A stretch of 64,000 nucleotides of DNA. Origin: Piscicola geometra (Eukaryota; Annelida; Clitellata; Hirudinida; Piscicolidae). Under the pieces are notes generated by a model. That model was not told where the DNA came from. It searched no databases and saw only the letters and a list, made by a program, of their open reading frames with translations. Location: positions 5,975,003 to 6,039,002 of the forward strand of contig OX030965.1 of NCBI GenBank assembly GCA_943735955.1, read 5' to 3'. How positions within the stretch are numbered: position 1 is the stretch's first letter; each line of letters starts with the position of its first letter. A program made the position numbers and the translations under genes. This document shows, in pieces, positions 1 through 20,202 of the stretch.

Positions 1-181
1 TCAACAACCACTAACACCACTAACAGCATCAACAAAAAACACAACACCAACACCAACAGCAACAACAAAAAATAAAAAAAACACACCATTTATGAGGTTA
101 ATCCCTATGTGACGTCACTTGAATGCAATGAATTTTCAGTGAATTTTGGATTAGGTTTAGTGCGATTTAGAATGTAATGCT

Positions 182-680
182 TGTGCATTGGGTGGTCGCA
201 TGCATTCATCAGTGAATGCCTTAATGAATGAATGGTGAATGAATGAATGGTGAATGGATGAATGGTGAATGAATTAGTGGTTAGCAAAATGAATTGGTGG
301 GAGAATGAGTGAATGAATGGGGGAATTATTAGATGCACAAATGAATTGGTGAGTGAGGAAATGAATGAATGAATGAATGAATAAATAGGATAATTAAATA
401 ATCAGAAGTTATTGCATCAAAAAATGTGATAAGTGAATGAATGGACAAAATGAATGAGAATTTCAAAGTGTATTCATTTAACTCAAATTGAGGATAGGAA
501 ACTTGTATATAGGCGGCATGTGAACTCAAATTATTAATTTATTTTATTATTATTATTAATTATATTCTATAGTTGTTGTTTTGTTATTACTATTATTAAT
601 GTTATTATTATTATTATTAATGTTATTATTAATATTATCATTATTATCATTATTATTGTTTTTGTTATTATTACTATGCG
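182..680. repeat. Degenerate (TGAA)n followed by (ATT)n
   Basis: About 180-470 is a drifting GAAT/TGAA tetranucleotide tract, and 536-680 is a TTA/ATT tract with point interruptions. I see no exon here. It lies where the next IQGAP intron would run on the minus strand. Confidence 0.8.
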
Positions 681-851
681 TTAATTAATCCCTATTGTTA
701 GACTGTCTCGAAACCTATTCATATTGCCGCATAGCTTTGCAATTTTGAATTTAAAACTTAATGAGTCCTACTGTAGGCTTTTGGAGTGTACACTTTACAG
801 CATTACACTATGTACATCATAGTATTTTACTGTACTAAGGTGTGAAGCATC

Positions 852-872
852 GTAGTAGTAGTAGTAGTAGTA

Positions 873-966
<94 letters not shown>

Positions 967-970
967 CAGC

Positions 971-1010
<40 letters not shown>
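852..1010. repeat. (TAG)n trinucleotide array
   Basis: Nearly pure TAG repeats over about 160 bp with a few substitutions. Read on the minus strand as (CTA)n it begins eight bases after the 5' splice site of IQGAP exon 4 (exon ends at 1018). Open frames through it (poly-Ser, poly-Leu) are artefacts. Confidence 0.95.
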
Positions 1011-1017
1011 AAAGTAC

Positions 1018-1104
1018 CTCTGGGAAAGAGATGTCCTTGAGAGAGAGAAGGAAGTGGTTGATGTTGTCAGTGTGTCTGAAATGCAGGCCCCGTGACTGTG
1101 TGTG

Positions 1105-1196
<92 letters not shown>

Positions 1197-2297
1197 TGTG
1201 TGTGAATGTGTTTTTGTGTGGTTTGTTCATTAACGCACTGCCATAACTCTTTTGAAATACTATTACCACTACCAGGTGACCCAATTAGTGACTACACAAC
1301 AATCATCCTCTGATTTAACTGCCATGGTGCCAAGGAAATTCTGTCTAAATTGACCCTTATCATCGTCACCATCATTATCATCACACATACTTCATTAATT
1401 ACAACTATTAAGTCTAATTCTTTTGCTTTTATTGCATTTTTGGTATTTCCTAGTCGTTTAATAAATTAAAAATACAATTTAAAATGTTTAACCTGTAAAC
1501 TAATTGAAAAACAAGTTGAATCTTGATATAGATCAAAATATAAAAGAATTAAAGATTTAAAAAGTAAAATATAAATTAAATAGAAATAACAAAATAATCA
1601 AACTGATAATGAAAGGAGAATAATAATGATCATTTACACTGTGAGCCTGCCTCACCTCATATCTCGAGAGGTCGAAGTCGTAGATCTTCTTTAGACTGAC
1701 CTGTGTGTTGTTGTTGTTGATTGTGATGATGGTGTTGATGATGATAATGATGGTGAGTTGTTGATGATGATGATGATGATGATGAGTTGTTCTTAATATG
1801 TTGTGAGCATTAAAATGATAAAACATACATTATAAACAAAGTGAGGTAACTTGACGTGCATTTGATGTTTTAAGGTTTCAAGAATTTAAAACATAAACAA
1901 TTTTAGTGTGAAAATGCATCAATAAAACCCCCATGTACCTTGCTAGGGGAGATGAAGTGGCCGAGTTTGGCGAGGGTGACGCCGTTTCTGAGGTGCTCCT
2001 CCAGCTCCACTGTGGCAGCTATCTCTTCCCCTATGCACGCTTCGATCCATCTGGTGGTGAATGGTTTAGAGGGGGGCGGGGTGACTAACCAACCATTGGT
2101 TGCAATGGCAGGATTATTTTATTAGATTATTTTAGCGAATTTTTGTGCACAATAAATTATTTTTTTTATGATGAGGTTTTTGAATACTTTTTAGATTCTT
2201 CCAGACGACACAAGTATTGATAAGCGATGTTTTCGCTTCGTTTTTCGTCCATCTCCTCGGCAGTCATCCTGGCAGAACCGTCTTCGTTGTCTGACAT
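1018..2297 (-). CDS. IQGAP: IQGAP scaffold protein, N-terminal exons (partial)
   Basis: Four minus-strand exons join in frame: 2297-2188 (ATG at 2297), 2050-1939, 1700-1656 and 1095-1018; the remainder lies beyond base 1. The protein opens with an acidic leader, then MTAEEMDEKRSENIAYQYLC, KKWIEACIGEEI, LAKLGHFISPSK, VSLKKIYDF and GLHFRHTDN. These follow the start of animal IQGAPs, which leads into the calponin-homology domain that binds actin. Family members are cytoplasmic scaffolds for Rac/Cdc42, actin, calmodulin and MAP-kinase components; the IQ and GAP-related domains would be off-window. Exon phases agree at every junction. Exon 4 (78 bp) is wedged between a (CA)n tract forming its acceptor and a (CTA)n tract at its donor. 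Family assignment is secure; which paralogue is not known. Confidence 0.9.
1098..1203. repeat. (GT)n array at an IQGAP splice acceptor
   Basis: Long GT dinucleotide with few interruptions. On the coding (minus) strand it is (CA)n and its last CAG is the 3' splice site of IQGAP exon 4, so the repeat stands where a polypyrimidine tract is expected. Confidence 0.9.
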
Positions 2298-3932
2298 CTT
2301 TATTTTTTATGATCAATCTAAATATTTTATGCAATTAATCTTATTTTTTTGTAGATTTGTAAGACTTGTAGACTTGTTGGATTATTAGGTTCAGCAGTTT
2401 AAAGTTTCTTAATTGAAAACAATTTGCAAGAAAATATCCTAAATATATTTTTTAAACAAATATTTTAATTATTATATTATTCCAGCTTGTTAGTTAATGA
2501 AACTCTCAAATTTGAGATTCAAAATTCGCAGGTAATTAAAGGCGGGTCAAAAAGTTAACTTCGCTTTAATCCATTTGAGGTTTTTTAATGTAAAAATTTT
2601 AATGACCTTTCTTCAGTAATAAAAATTTACAAAAACTTTATTTAAATTTATTTGATTTCAAATAATAAAAAAGCATTAAATAACTTTGTATTGTCACTTA
2701 AATGTCAGTCATTCTAATAATTAACAAAAACTCAACTAACTTCACAAATTATTGTATCATAAATACTCTAAATCAAGAAATCAAACTTTCATTTATTCAA
2801 AGACACGAACTGACGCCTGAAGAATGCCGTAATTAAAGGCATTCACTAACACTTGAATGAATGACAAGAATTAGTCACTAAATGTTTGACTTCATTATAT
2901 TGCGTGTGTGTGTTTGATTGGAAATAATTCAAAATCTTTAGCGTAAATTGATAAAATAGCAATTGTCTGTTAGGAAGTTTGAGACTTTAAAATTATTGTT
3001 CACAAACTGAGAATTAACATTTTCATAATTCCTCCTACACTTCCAAATTGGTGCGCATTCATTGAAATAGATGACGAATGAATAAATTATATTTGCACGA
3101 AATATTATTAATATTCGGTTAAGCACAAATAATGGGACCCAATAAGAATGAAAAAAGTTCTATAAAGCCCTTGGTAGTTTCGAGTTAGTCGAACTTTTAA
3201 TTTTAATATGGTACATTAAGAGCATGAAGTGAAATTATAGAAAGCTTTTATTTTCAGAACAGATCTTTAATAATTAAACCTATCAAATATCAATCATGAC
3301 GAAAGAGTTTCACACTTTTCTGGTCAATTAGCTCACCACCATCATCATCATCCTCACCACCATCATCATCCTCATCATCCTCCTCACCACCACCATCATC
3401 ATCATCATCATCCTCACCACCATCATCATCATCAGATGGGCAGATAAAGTTTCAGCAAGATTGAAAAATGCAGCAAAAGCACTTGATATTTAGGAAAAGT
3501 GAAGTTTGGTATTTAAAATATCTCAGATATTTCATTAAATATTAAAGTACATTTACCGATTGTCGTTTTTGTGTTGCTATGGAATCCTTTGTAAACACTC
3601 TGAGAATAGATTTGTCAATATGACATTGTCAGTAGAGCAAATACTTGTCAAAAAATGACACAATAATTTATGAATGTAGACACAATTATATCTTATAACG
3701 AGGGGAAAATGTAGGAAAAGTAATTGAAAAGAATGAATGTTAAAGTCTATTGTCGCAATTCTTCATCATTAAATACCAGCTCGAAAAAATTCATTAAATC
3801 ATGCCGGTAAACCTCTGAAAATCTTAATCTTCGCAATCAATTTCAAATTCATTTTGAAAAAGTAATTATTAATTATTAATTTCACTAAAATTTAGTGATT
3901 TAGGGACTAAATCTTCAAACAATTGAATGCAG
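2298..3932. other. Intergenic region between divergent genes
   Basis: AT-rich spacer between the IQGAP start (-) and the first exon I recognise of the CCDC78-like gene (+). It should hold promoters for both, and the missing 5' exon or exons of the latter. A (CAT/CAC) tract occupies about 3335-3435. I found no convincing open frame or RNA gene. Confidence 0.6.
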
Positions 3933-11371
<7,439 letters not shown>

Positions 11372-12235
11372 GCCTGCTGAATGCTTTTAAGAGTTCTGAA
11401 GTGAGTTGTACAGTTACTGAGAGACCAACCCACCCAAGTTATTCTAGTCTCCGTAGTGCTACTGCTTGGGTTTAGAAGACTTATGCAGCTTCCAAGGGGA
11501 TTTAAACGTCGTAGGCAAATCAACCCCTCCAAACCATATCCCTAGACTTTACGCAGAGACTTTGTAGGCTTTTTCGAATTACAGACTTAAAAAGGATGTG
11601 GAGATCTGCTTTTTATATATTTTAGATCTTTAAGAATGAATTTTATTGAAATAACCTCAAATTGTGTTCGTAAACCCTGGTCATTGTACACGTGTACATT
11701 TTTGCTTTTTCCTATCCAAGAATTACAAAAGTTTTGATTTATTGTTGCAAAAATGTGTGCTTGAGCAAAAATGTAAATTAAACAAATTAACTATTTGAAA
11801 CTGTATGAAATATATTAGGAAATTTCATGAACTCAATTTTATTCAACAATCTTAGTATAAATTATTATTTAAATATTTAAACTAAACTATTTTTCATTTA
11901 TTTTTTATTACAAAGTTGTAATAATTTTTTTTTCTTCAGTTTTTCATGCCAAAAGAATTTTGATCATATCTGAAACATTATTTCACAAGTTTAAAAATAA
12001 TAAATCAAATATCTGTTTAAATATAACATAGTTAAGAAAAATATAGGTGAATTAATAATTAATTTATTATTAAATTCATGTTCAAAATGTTTTTTAAATA
12101 CCTCAAACAAACTTTTAAAAGTTAAATTATAAACCAATTAAAATCTGACTAGATCATCCACACTCTCAAACAAATCAAAAACACCGATCATCCAAAAAAA
12201 ACAAGAAGCAACAAACACCAGAACAACCACCCTAC
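11372..12235. other. AT-rich spacer between convergent genes
   Basis: Contains the 3' UTR of the CCDC78-like gene (stop at 11369-11371) and should contain the last exon of the EF-hand gene on the minus strand, which I could not identify. No other feature seen. Confidence 0.5.
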
Positions 12236-15200
12236 CTTGATAGTTGACCATGCCCTCTCCATTCTGGTCGACCTCCCTCACCAGCTCATCCAGCTCCTCC
12301 ACGCTCAACTTCTCACCCAACGAAGTGAGCGAGGAGCGTAGGTCCTGCACCGATATCAGCCCGCTGCCCAGTTTGTCGAACACCTGGAAGAAAGAAAATG
12401 TTCCCATGGGTGATTTAGTCATCGGGTTAAACGAGAATTTTTGCCATTTTTTCATCAGTAGGTTTCATCCAATTCACGGCTATATTTTTTCTAAGAAATA
12501 CTCTACGATGATGAAGTGAATGAATTATAAAGGTCAAAAGACCTTGCAATGGTTAAAAACCCTAATCTTATCCAATAAACCCTATGACGCTATAAAGCTT
12601 GAAACCTAATCTCTAGCTTCTTAACCAGTCGATACCGAGCCATCTACCAAGGCACCTGGAAGGCGTCCCGTAGCTCATCGGCACTGGTCTTGGGGTTCTT
12701 GAGTCGTCTCGATAGAATCTGAACCAACGAGGGCAAGTCAACTTTGCCGCCGGCTGTGGTCGTTGTTTGGTGGGTGGGTTAGATGGGATGGTTGAGGCGT
12801 GTTTGTGGTAACAGCTGGACGTCCTATAAGAAACCATCAAACACTGCTTTATGTATCGAAAACAAGATTTATTACTAGTGCAACCCTTACAACCCCCCAA
12901 TCAACCACTAAAACAAACACCACAGCTACCATCACAACCACATCCACCACCACCAACCACAAATGTTACCACCACAGCCACCACCAACCACTCGTAACGT
13001 CAGCTACAACTTCCTTTAGTTCTGCTTCTGATGGATTCAGTCCAACACTTCGGACCACACTGGGCAGTTCTTTTGTCGTCACCTTGAAGCATTTAATAGT
13101 CAGCTAATCAACTTACTAATAACCCAATTAACTTTATAGTAACTCAATTAACTTTATGGTCACCCGACTAAAATTATAGTTACCCAATTAAATTGATAAC
13201 CACTTAGTTATGAACTTTCCAATTAAATCACGTAATCACTATCAAATTGGATAAATTAATCACCATCAAATTCGATCAATTAACCACAATCAAATTGGAT
13301 CAATTAACCACTATCAAATTGGATCAATTAACGACTATCAAATCGGATCAATTAACGACTATCAAAGTGGACCAATTAAGCACTATCAAATTGGATCAAT
13401 TATATAAAATAAATTAAGTGCATTTCGAAAACACCTTTCCGTCGTTGTCGTAGTCGAACAGAAAGAACGCCTCTTCCAGGTCTTTGAGGGAAATAGATGG
13501 ATGGATGGATGGTGGAAAAATGGGGAAATGTGGTGGATGGATGGATAGATGAATGGGGAGAATGGTGGAAAAGTGGGGAAAAGTGGTGGATGGATGGAGA
13601 TTAACCCATTAACGCATACTGTCCTTTTTTAAGGACAGCAATAAAAAGTTTTTTTAATAATAGTTATCTTGATTATATTTATTATCTTTGCAGCTAATCC
13701 TGTCCTATATAAACTGAAGTCTTTGTTAAAAATTTTTTTGTGATTTGAAATTGATAGATTGTTTCGATATTCTGATTTTTCAAGGCGATAACTAAATTTT
13801 TTGTGTTTTTGTCATGGCTCATGAAAAAAAGTTAGTTATAATTTTATTTAATGTCTACCATTCATAATGTATAATAATATTTCATTGTTATTCATTCTTA
13901 TATCTTTATTTAAAATAAATTTTATTTTACATGTAATATTATTTCCAAAAACTGTGTTTTATTGAGTGTCCTTTTTTAAGGACACTATGCAGTAATACTG
14001 ATGGTAAAAACAATTATTTTCAGATTCGCTCTTCATGAAGTCCTTAGTATTTTGGAAGATGACAATGATTTCTTTTCAGCAGATATAGTCATGATTCCTC
14101 CTACTGACCCAAACTGCTCTGATGAGGATAGTGGACCCGAGGATGGTGAAGGTACTCTAGATAATTTATCAAGAAACCAGCTAAATGCAGAAGCAGAAAT
14201 AGTAATTTCCAAAATTGGGGAAGAGAAAACCACTATAAGTAGAGAAGAAACTGCTGTAAAAAGGCCAGCTAAAAAAATTAAAATTGATCGGAGATGGACC
14301 AAAAAAGACATTACTACTGGATTATTGGCAGATAATAGTTCAGAGGACAAACCAAATTTAGAAAACATGTCTCCTCTCACATTGTTTAATTTATTTTTGG
14401 ATGTACCAGTCATCAAGCTAATAACAGACATGTCAAATTTATATGCCAGCCAAAAACTAAAACAGCTGAATGCTACTGAAAATGAATATAGAGTGGTGCT
14501 GGCTATACTCATGCTTTCAGGTTATGTTCCTTTGGCAAACCGCAGGATGTACTGGGAACAGAGCGACGATGTACACAATCTAGCTGTAAGCAATGCTATG
14601 ACTGTCAACAGATTTGAAGAGTTATTAAGATATTTGCATTGCAATGACAACGAGAAAATTAATAAGTTAGACAAGATGGCCAAAGTGCGTCCATTATTTG
14701 ATGCTATGAATGAAAGATTTCTCAAATTTTGGCCCAAAGAATGTCATTTGGCGATTGATGAATCAATGGTGCCATATTATGGAAGGCATTCATCAAAACA
14801 GTTTATCAGAGGAAAACCCATAAGGTTTGGATATAAAGTTTGGTGCTTAAATAATAGGCTTGGGTATTTGGTAAATTGTAACCCGTATCAAGGAGCCTCT
14901 GAAGAGTTCAATAGCGAATTAGGACTTGGTGGATCGGTGGTATCTAAACTAATAAAATGCTTACCAAAAGACACTCCATTTGAGTTATATTTTGATAATT
15001 TCTTCACCTCTTTTAGGTTGATTGAACAGTTAAAAAATAATAATATATTTGCAACTGGCACAGTTAGAAAAAACCGGATAGAAAAATGTCCAATTCAAGA
15101 TGTTGAAATAATGAAAAAAAAGCCAAGAGGAGAATATGACTATTTATTGGATGAAGAATCGAATATCATTGTGGTAAGGTGGAATGATAATAGCGTTGTT

Positions 15201-16376
15201 ACTTTACTTTCAAGTAATCATGGAGTGGAGCCTATAAAAGAGGTGAAAAGATGGTCAGCATCTCAAAAAAAACATGTCCAAATTCCACAGCCTTTCCTTA
15301 TAAACCGATATAATCATTACATGGGTGGAACGGACCAAATGGATAAAAATATTGAAAATGTTAGAATAAATATAAGGCTAAAAAAGTGGTGGTGGCCTTT
15401 ATTTGGTTTTTTAATTGATGCCTCTGTCCACAATGCCTGGTGCATTTTTAAAAAGTATAATAAAAATGAAAAATTTACATGTGTGCAGTTTAGACGTCAG
15501 GTTGTGAAATCAATTCTAGGCCAAATTGATGTGAGTTTTTATTATTATTCATGTTAAACTGAAATATTTATAATTTTTTCATATGGTTTCAAACAGATCA
15601 AAAAAGAAAAAAAAGGATCCATGAATTTAGCTAAAAGCGTGATTGCAGATGTCCGATACGATGGAAAAGATCATTTTATTGGTAAAATTGAAGATGGCCA
15701 AAAAAGATGCAAGCAATGTGGAAAGAAAGTGCAAAAGAAAGGCCTTAAATGTAATGTAGCTTTACATTTGGAGTGCTTCAGCATCTACCACGAATCGTGA
15801 TTACCGTCGGTAGCAATGCATAGCGTCCTTTTTTAAGGACATTTTTTATTTTCATCATAACTTTTTTTGTATAAAATATTTCAGACTAATTTTTTGATTT
15901 TATTTGTTAGAATCGGGTTTTCAATAAAATGTTAAAAAATTAATTAATTCCTTTGAGTCATGCGTTAATGGGTTAAGGTATAGTGCAAATTTGTGGTGAA
16001 GAGGAAAATAAGGGTGGACTGATGAGGGAGTTTTGTGGTTTTAAAATATTAGTAATTTACTGTGCAAAAAGTTGTTAAAGAAAATTTCTTCAAAATGTAA
16101 GTATTTAAACAGGTCAAGGAGGAGGTATACTATAAACAGTCACCTTTGAGAGCTTGCTGTGGGATCTGTGACTGTGGTGGAAAAGGAGTTAAATATTTAA
16201 TTGAAACAAATATTTATTACAATAATGAATAAAATAATGTATTATAATAATGAATAAAATAATGTATTATAATAATGAATAAAATAATTTATAGTTAAAA
16301 AATATATTTAAGACTAATATTAAGTAAAAAATCAGTGAAGTTAATTTTGAATATAATTAAAAATAAAACTAACCAT
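12236..16376 (-). CDS. Calmodulin-like EF-hand protein (3' end not found)
   Basis: Minus-strand exons: 5' exon 16392-16374 carrying the ATG as its last three bases, then 16165-16144, 13481-13435, 13082-12992, 12753-12656 and 12383-12236. All phases match. The product begins MIPQQALKDLEEAFFLFDYD and follows the calmodulin layout of four EF-hands. Loop I (DYDNDGKVTTKE) looks able to bind calcium. Loop II (DVTTGGKVDLPS) and loop III (DKLGSGLISVQD) lack several acidic ligands. Loop IV (DQNGEGMVNYQ) is partly preserved. It is therefore a divergent calmodulin relative, not calmodulin. The closing exon after 12236 (about 10-15 residues expected) was not recognised. A complete piggyBac lies in the intron between 13481 and 16144. 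Claspin ends about 320 bp upstream on the same strand. Confidence 0.75.
13240..13402. repeat. 24-bp minisatellite
   Basis: About seven imperfect copies of a unit containing ggatcaattaaccactatca, in the intron of the EF-hand gene. Preceding bases (13100-13240) show a looser, related AATTAACT pattern. Confidence 0.8.
13605..15972 (+). mobile_element. piggyBac transposon, apparently complete
   Basis: The 2368-bp element is bounded by TTAA on both sides (13601-13604 and 15973-15976), the hallmark piggyBac target. It has perfect 13-bp terminal inverted repeats: cccattaacgcat at 13605-13617 and its complement at 15960-15972. A hairpin-like motif, gtccttttttaaggac, occurs three times: near 13621, near 13967 and near 15826. 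Between them lies an uninterrupted two-exon transposase. It sits in an intron of the minus-strand EF-hand gene. Intact ends, target duplication and coding frame suggest a recent insertion. Confidence 0.95.
14001..15800 (+). CDS. piggyBac transposase
   Basis: Two exons: 14001-15530 and 15597-15800, joined in phase (donor gtgagt, acceptor aaacag); about 577 residues. The catalytic core is recognisable: AIDESMVPYYGR followed by FIRGKPIRFGYKVWCL holds the first Asp, FDNFFTS the second, and GGTDQMDKN the later Asp. The second exon adds RYDGKDHFIG, then a Cys-rich zinc-finger tail (RCKQCGKK, KGLKCNVALHLECFSIYH), typical for the family. An acidic N-terminal region with KRPAKKIKID, a possible nuclear signal, precedes the core. 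The enzyme would cut and paste the element at TTAA. The initiator could be ATG 14001, or the first few codons could be part of a small intron ending at tttcag near 14022. I see no stop or frameshift. Confidence 0.92.
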
Positions 16377-16696
16377 GATTTTTCCTGCAGTTCTTTGGAG
16401 GTTCAAAAAAAAAGTTAGTTTTAAAAACGTTAATTGTTTTAATAAAGGTAAGGGTGTGGATGTTATTGCCGTCGTAAGCAGGTAAGTAGAGATGGGGAAA
16501 TTAAAGTTGCAAAAATAAAGATTTTAAAACAATTTTATTTTTTCATTGAAATAATTTTTCAATTTTAAAATAGAATAAAAACAATGATATCAACTTATCA
16601 ATCCCGTCTTACAATCAGCAACAAAAATATAAAAAATGAAAATAATTCACAAAAGATAAAACTAAAACACTACATAAACGACCAGCCATCCCTGCA

Positions 16697-19600
16697 TCAG
16701 AGCTGTGACGTCATATCAAGCATCTTGAGCATGCGTGATGATGATGATGATGACTCGTCAATTACTTCAGGATTCAGCTTTCGCTTCTTGTGGGCACGTG
16801 GTAGAGTCTGTGTGGGGTGGTTAAAAAGAGATTTATATCTAATTAATATAATTAATTAAGATTACGAAAACCTTTTAGTCAAATATTTAAATTAAATGGC
16901 GTGAAAATCATTTGGATTATTAAAATACTAAACACTATAATCCGCTAAAAGAAAGAATTATTAAATGGTAGTAATATAAGTTAAATCATCTTTGACTACA
17001 TTCGAAGAAGTATGAGGATTGGAAGAGGAGGAGGAGGAGGAGGGAGTGTTGTTGGTTTCCTTGGCGACGGGACAGAAGATGAAGTTCTTGCCAGAGTTGG
17101 CCATGCTGGCTCTCAAACTGCTGTTGCTGCTACTATTGCTGTGAGGGGATGATGATGATGATGTGTTTGGTAATGATAATGATGATGTAGTGGTGATGAT
17201 GATTATATGTTTGGTAATGTGTGTTGGTGATGTTGATGATGTCGTCGATGATGTGTGGTGATGATAACGATGTGCCGTGATGATGGTAATGACATTGATA
17301 ATGATGATTCTGAACGGACCAAAGTAAAAACGGACTAGATTTTATGAACGACTTGTTCCAAAAAGGTCGTAACACCCCTAAAGTGAACAACCTGTTTTCG
17401 TTGTGGAACTTGGAGAGGCCTGTTGTGCGTCTGCTGAGAAAGGAACCCTTCGAAGTGGTGTTCTGTGTTGGTGGTGATGATGATGATGATTAGGATGATG
17501 ATGATGTTGGTGATGACAATGGGGAGGATGATGATGATGATGGTGTTGATGATGATTCTGACCGGAGTCTTAAAGATCGTCGAGGCATTCATGAGAAAAC
17601 TTTGAGCGTTGTTGGTAGAATTGTTGTTGTTGTTGTGATTAGAAGTGGTGGGAGTGTTGTTGACGGAGAAGCTGCTGTTGCAACCTGTGATGATGATGAT
17701 GCTTATGATGATGATGATAACTATAAAAAAAATAATTTAAAAAAAATATTATTACCACTATTATCATTAATATATTAATAATTATTATTATTATTATAGT
17801 TATGATGATGATGAAGATCGAACCCAGTTTGAGCTTGATCTTGTGGTTTCCGAAGTGAATGGTTTGCGAGGAGCCTTTTGATTGGTTGCTGGCTATCCAA
17901 TCATCTGCCTCGTCCGTCTATGACCCAGATAAGAAGATGTTGATTGGATAAGTTGTTTCGCGGAGGATTGGATGAGTAATTCTCAAGCCCCACCCCTCCA
18001 CTGACATCAAACCTATTCATCCCAACGACCACCCTTCCACCACCTCCCACATTTAACCCAAGACCATACCTACCCCCACCTTCATCACCCCACTCTACCT
18101 TCGAAACACAATCATAACTACCCTCCTACCAGCAACTCCCCCAACTATCACTACACCACCTCAAACCACTTCCCAACCACACCATACCAACAACCCCTCC
18201 CTACATTAAACCACCACCCCACCACCCACAGTATGTTCTTCTAGAAACTTCTCCCGCTGTAGTCTTTGCACCGCCCACTTTGCTCCATCCTCCTCCTCCT
18301 CCTCCTCCTCCTCCTCACCGTCCTTTGTCCTTCCATTCCCTCCACCACCTACATGATCATGATGGAGTGATGGAGGAGATGATGATGATGTGATGGAGGA
18401 GATGATGATGATGATGTGATGGTGAAGATGATGTTATGCTGATGATGGATGAGTAAACCATGCACAAACAAATCAGATAAAAACCTGTTCAATCCTTTAT
18501 TTCCATGCTAACTAAGACATCCCCACTACCACCCATCATCATCATCATCATCATCACCACCACCACCCACCTGTAGTATCATCATCAGCACCACCAGCAG
18601 CAGCAGCCCAACGAAACCTCTTCATCCTGCCTACAGCGTCTGCATCAAAGTCTCCGTCATCTAGGAGATGCTCCTTCAACAGTCTAAGTTCTCTTTTGTC
18701 TCTGTCTGTCTCCATCTTCCTGTACGTGTGTGTATGTGTGTGTTTGTGTGTGTGTATGTGCATGTGTGTGTATGTGTGTGGGAGGGGTGGGAGGGTGGGT
18801 TGGGTGAGTGCATGGGTGCATGGGTTCATGCATGGAGGGATTGGTGAATGAAGTAATAATATAAACGAATGGACTTAATTCTTTCAGCATCATCATCAAC
18901 ACACACCAGCATCTTCATCATCATCAGCACCACCAACTCACATGTGCACCCGATGCAGCCTCTTCCTGATGGCGTCTTCATCACCGACATCATCATCATC
19001 ACCGTCCTCCTTCAGCATGACGTCAGCCGCTTCTCCAGGATCATCATCATCACCACTCATGCCTGCCTCTGAACCTGTGGTGGATGGATGAATGGATTGT
19101 CTATGAAGAATGGATTATTATTTGTGGATAAATGAGTAGATGGAAAGATGGATATATAGATCGATGGATAAATAGATGGAAGGAACGAATGAAAGATGAA
19201 AGGGATGAATGAGCACCTGAGAGCTCAGCTTCCTCCTCCACAAACTCCTTCCTTATTTGTCTGGTTTTTATATTTATATTATTATTAGAAATTAACATGA
19301 AAATTTAAAAATTCATTAACAATTATTTATAAAAATTAAAATAATTAATGAATAAATCTTGCGACGAAATGTCCGACGAACCCTTTCCTCGAAAAGATCA
19401 CTCCTTTATTCACTTTCTTCCCATCCTCCTCCCCCTCCTCCACCCTGATCCTCTTCCTCTTCCTTCATGATGATGAGGATGAAGGTGTAGATGATGATGA
19501 TTATGATGATGATTATGATTATGATCAATACCGCGTTAAACAAACGATTAAGAACCAAATCTCTAAACAAATGTCTAGAATCATCAACATCATCATCATC

Positions 19601-20025
19601 ATCATAAACCTTTTTCCTATGACTCCTTCTTCTTCTTCATCATTATCATCATCATCATCACCATCTTTTGAATCTCCAACTGAAAACAATACACCCTTCT
19701 TCCCAGAACTAGCATCATCATCATCATGAGCCCCACTAGCATCATCATTATCAGCACCGCCATCAGGGTTGTCACGTTGGAAGGATGGAAAGAGATTGGA
19801 TGAATGAAAAGATGAATTGTCTTCTGAAAGATGATTGGACGATTGGAAGGACTTGTTGTCATGGTGATGATGATGATGATGACTGGATGAGAGGGTTGAC
19901 CCTGTTGTGGTTTTAAAAGGGTCATTTTTTAGCTATTAACTTCACCCATCCATCCATCCATGCATTCATATTCAATTCATCCGTCAAAAATTAATTACTC
20001 ACTCATTCACCCATTATTTTCACAA

Positions 20026-20122
<97 letters not shown>

Positions 20123-20162
20123 ACACACACAAACACACACAAACACACACAAACCCACACAC

Positions 20163-20202
<40 letters not shown>

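Noticed and set aside
835..1284. Open frames of poly-Ser, poly-Leu, His-Thr and Cys-Val repeats
   Set aside because: They are translations of (TAG)n and (GT)n arrays; the only coding part is the IQGAP exon between them on the minus strand.
3575..3620. ATG frame as the missing first exon of the CCDC78-like gene
   Set aside because: It has no donor in the phase required by the exon at 3933 and no kinesin-like N-terminal motif.
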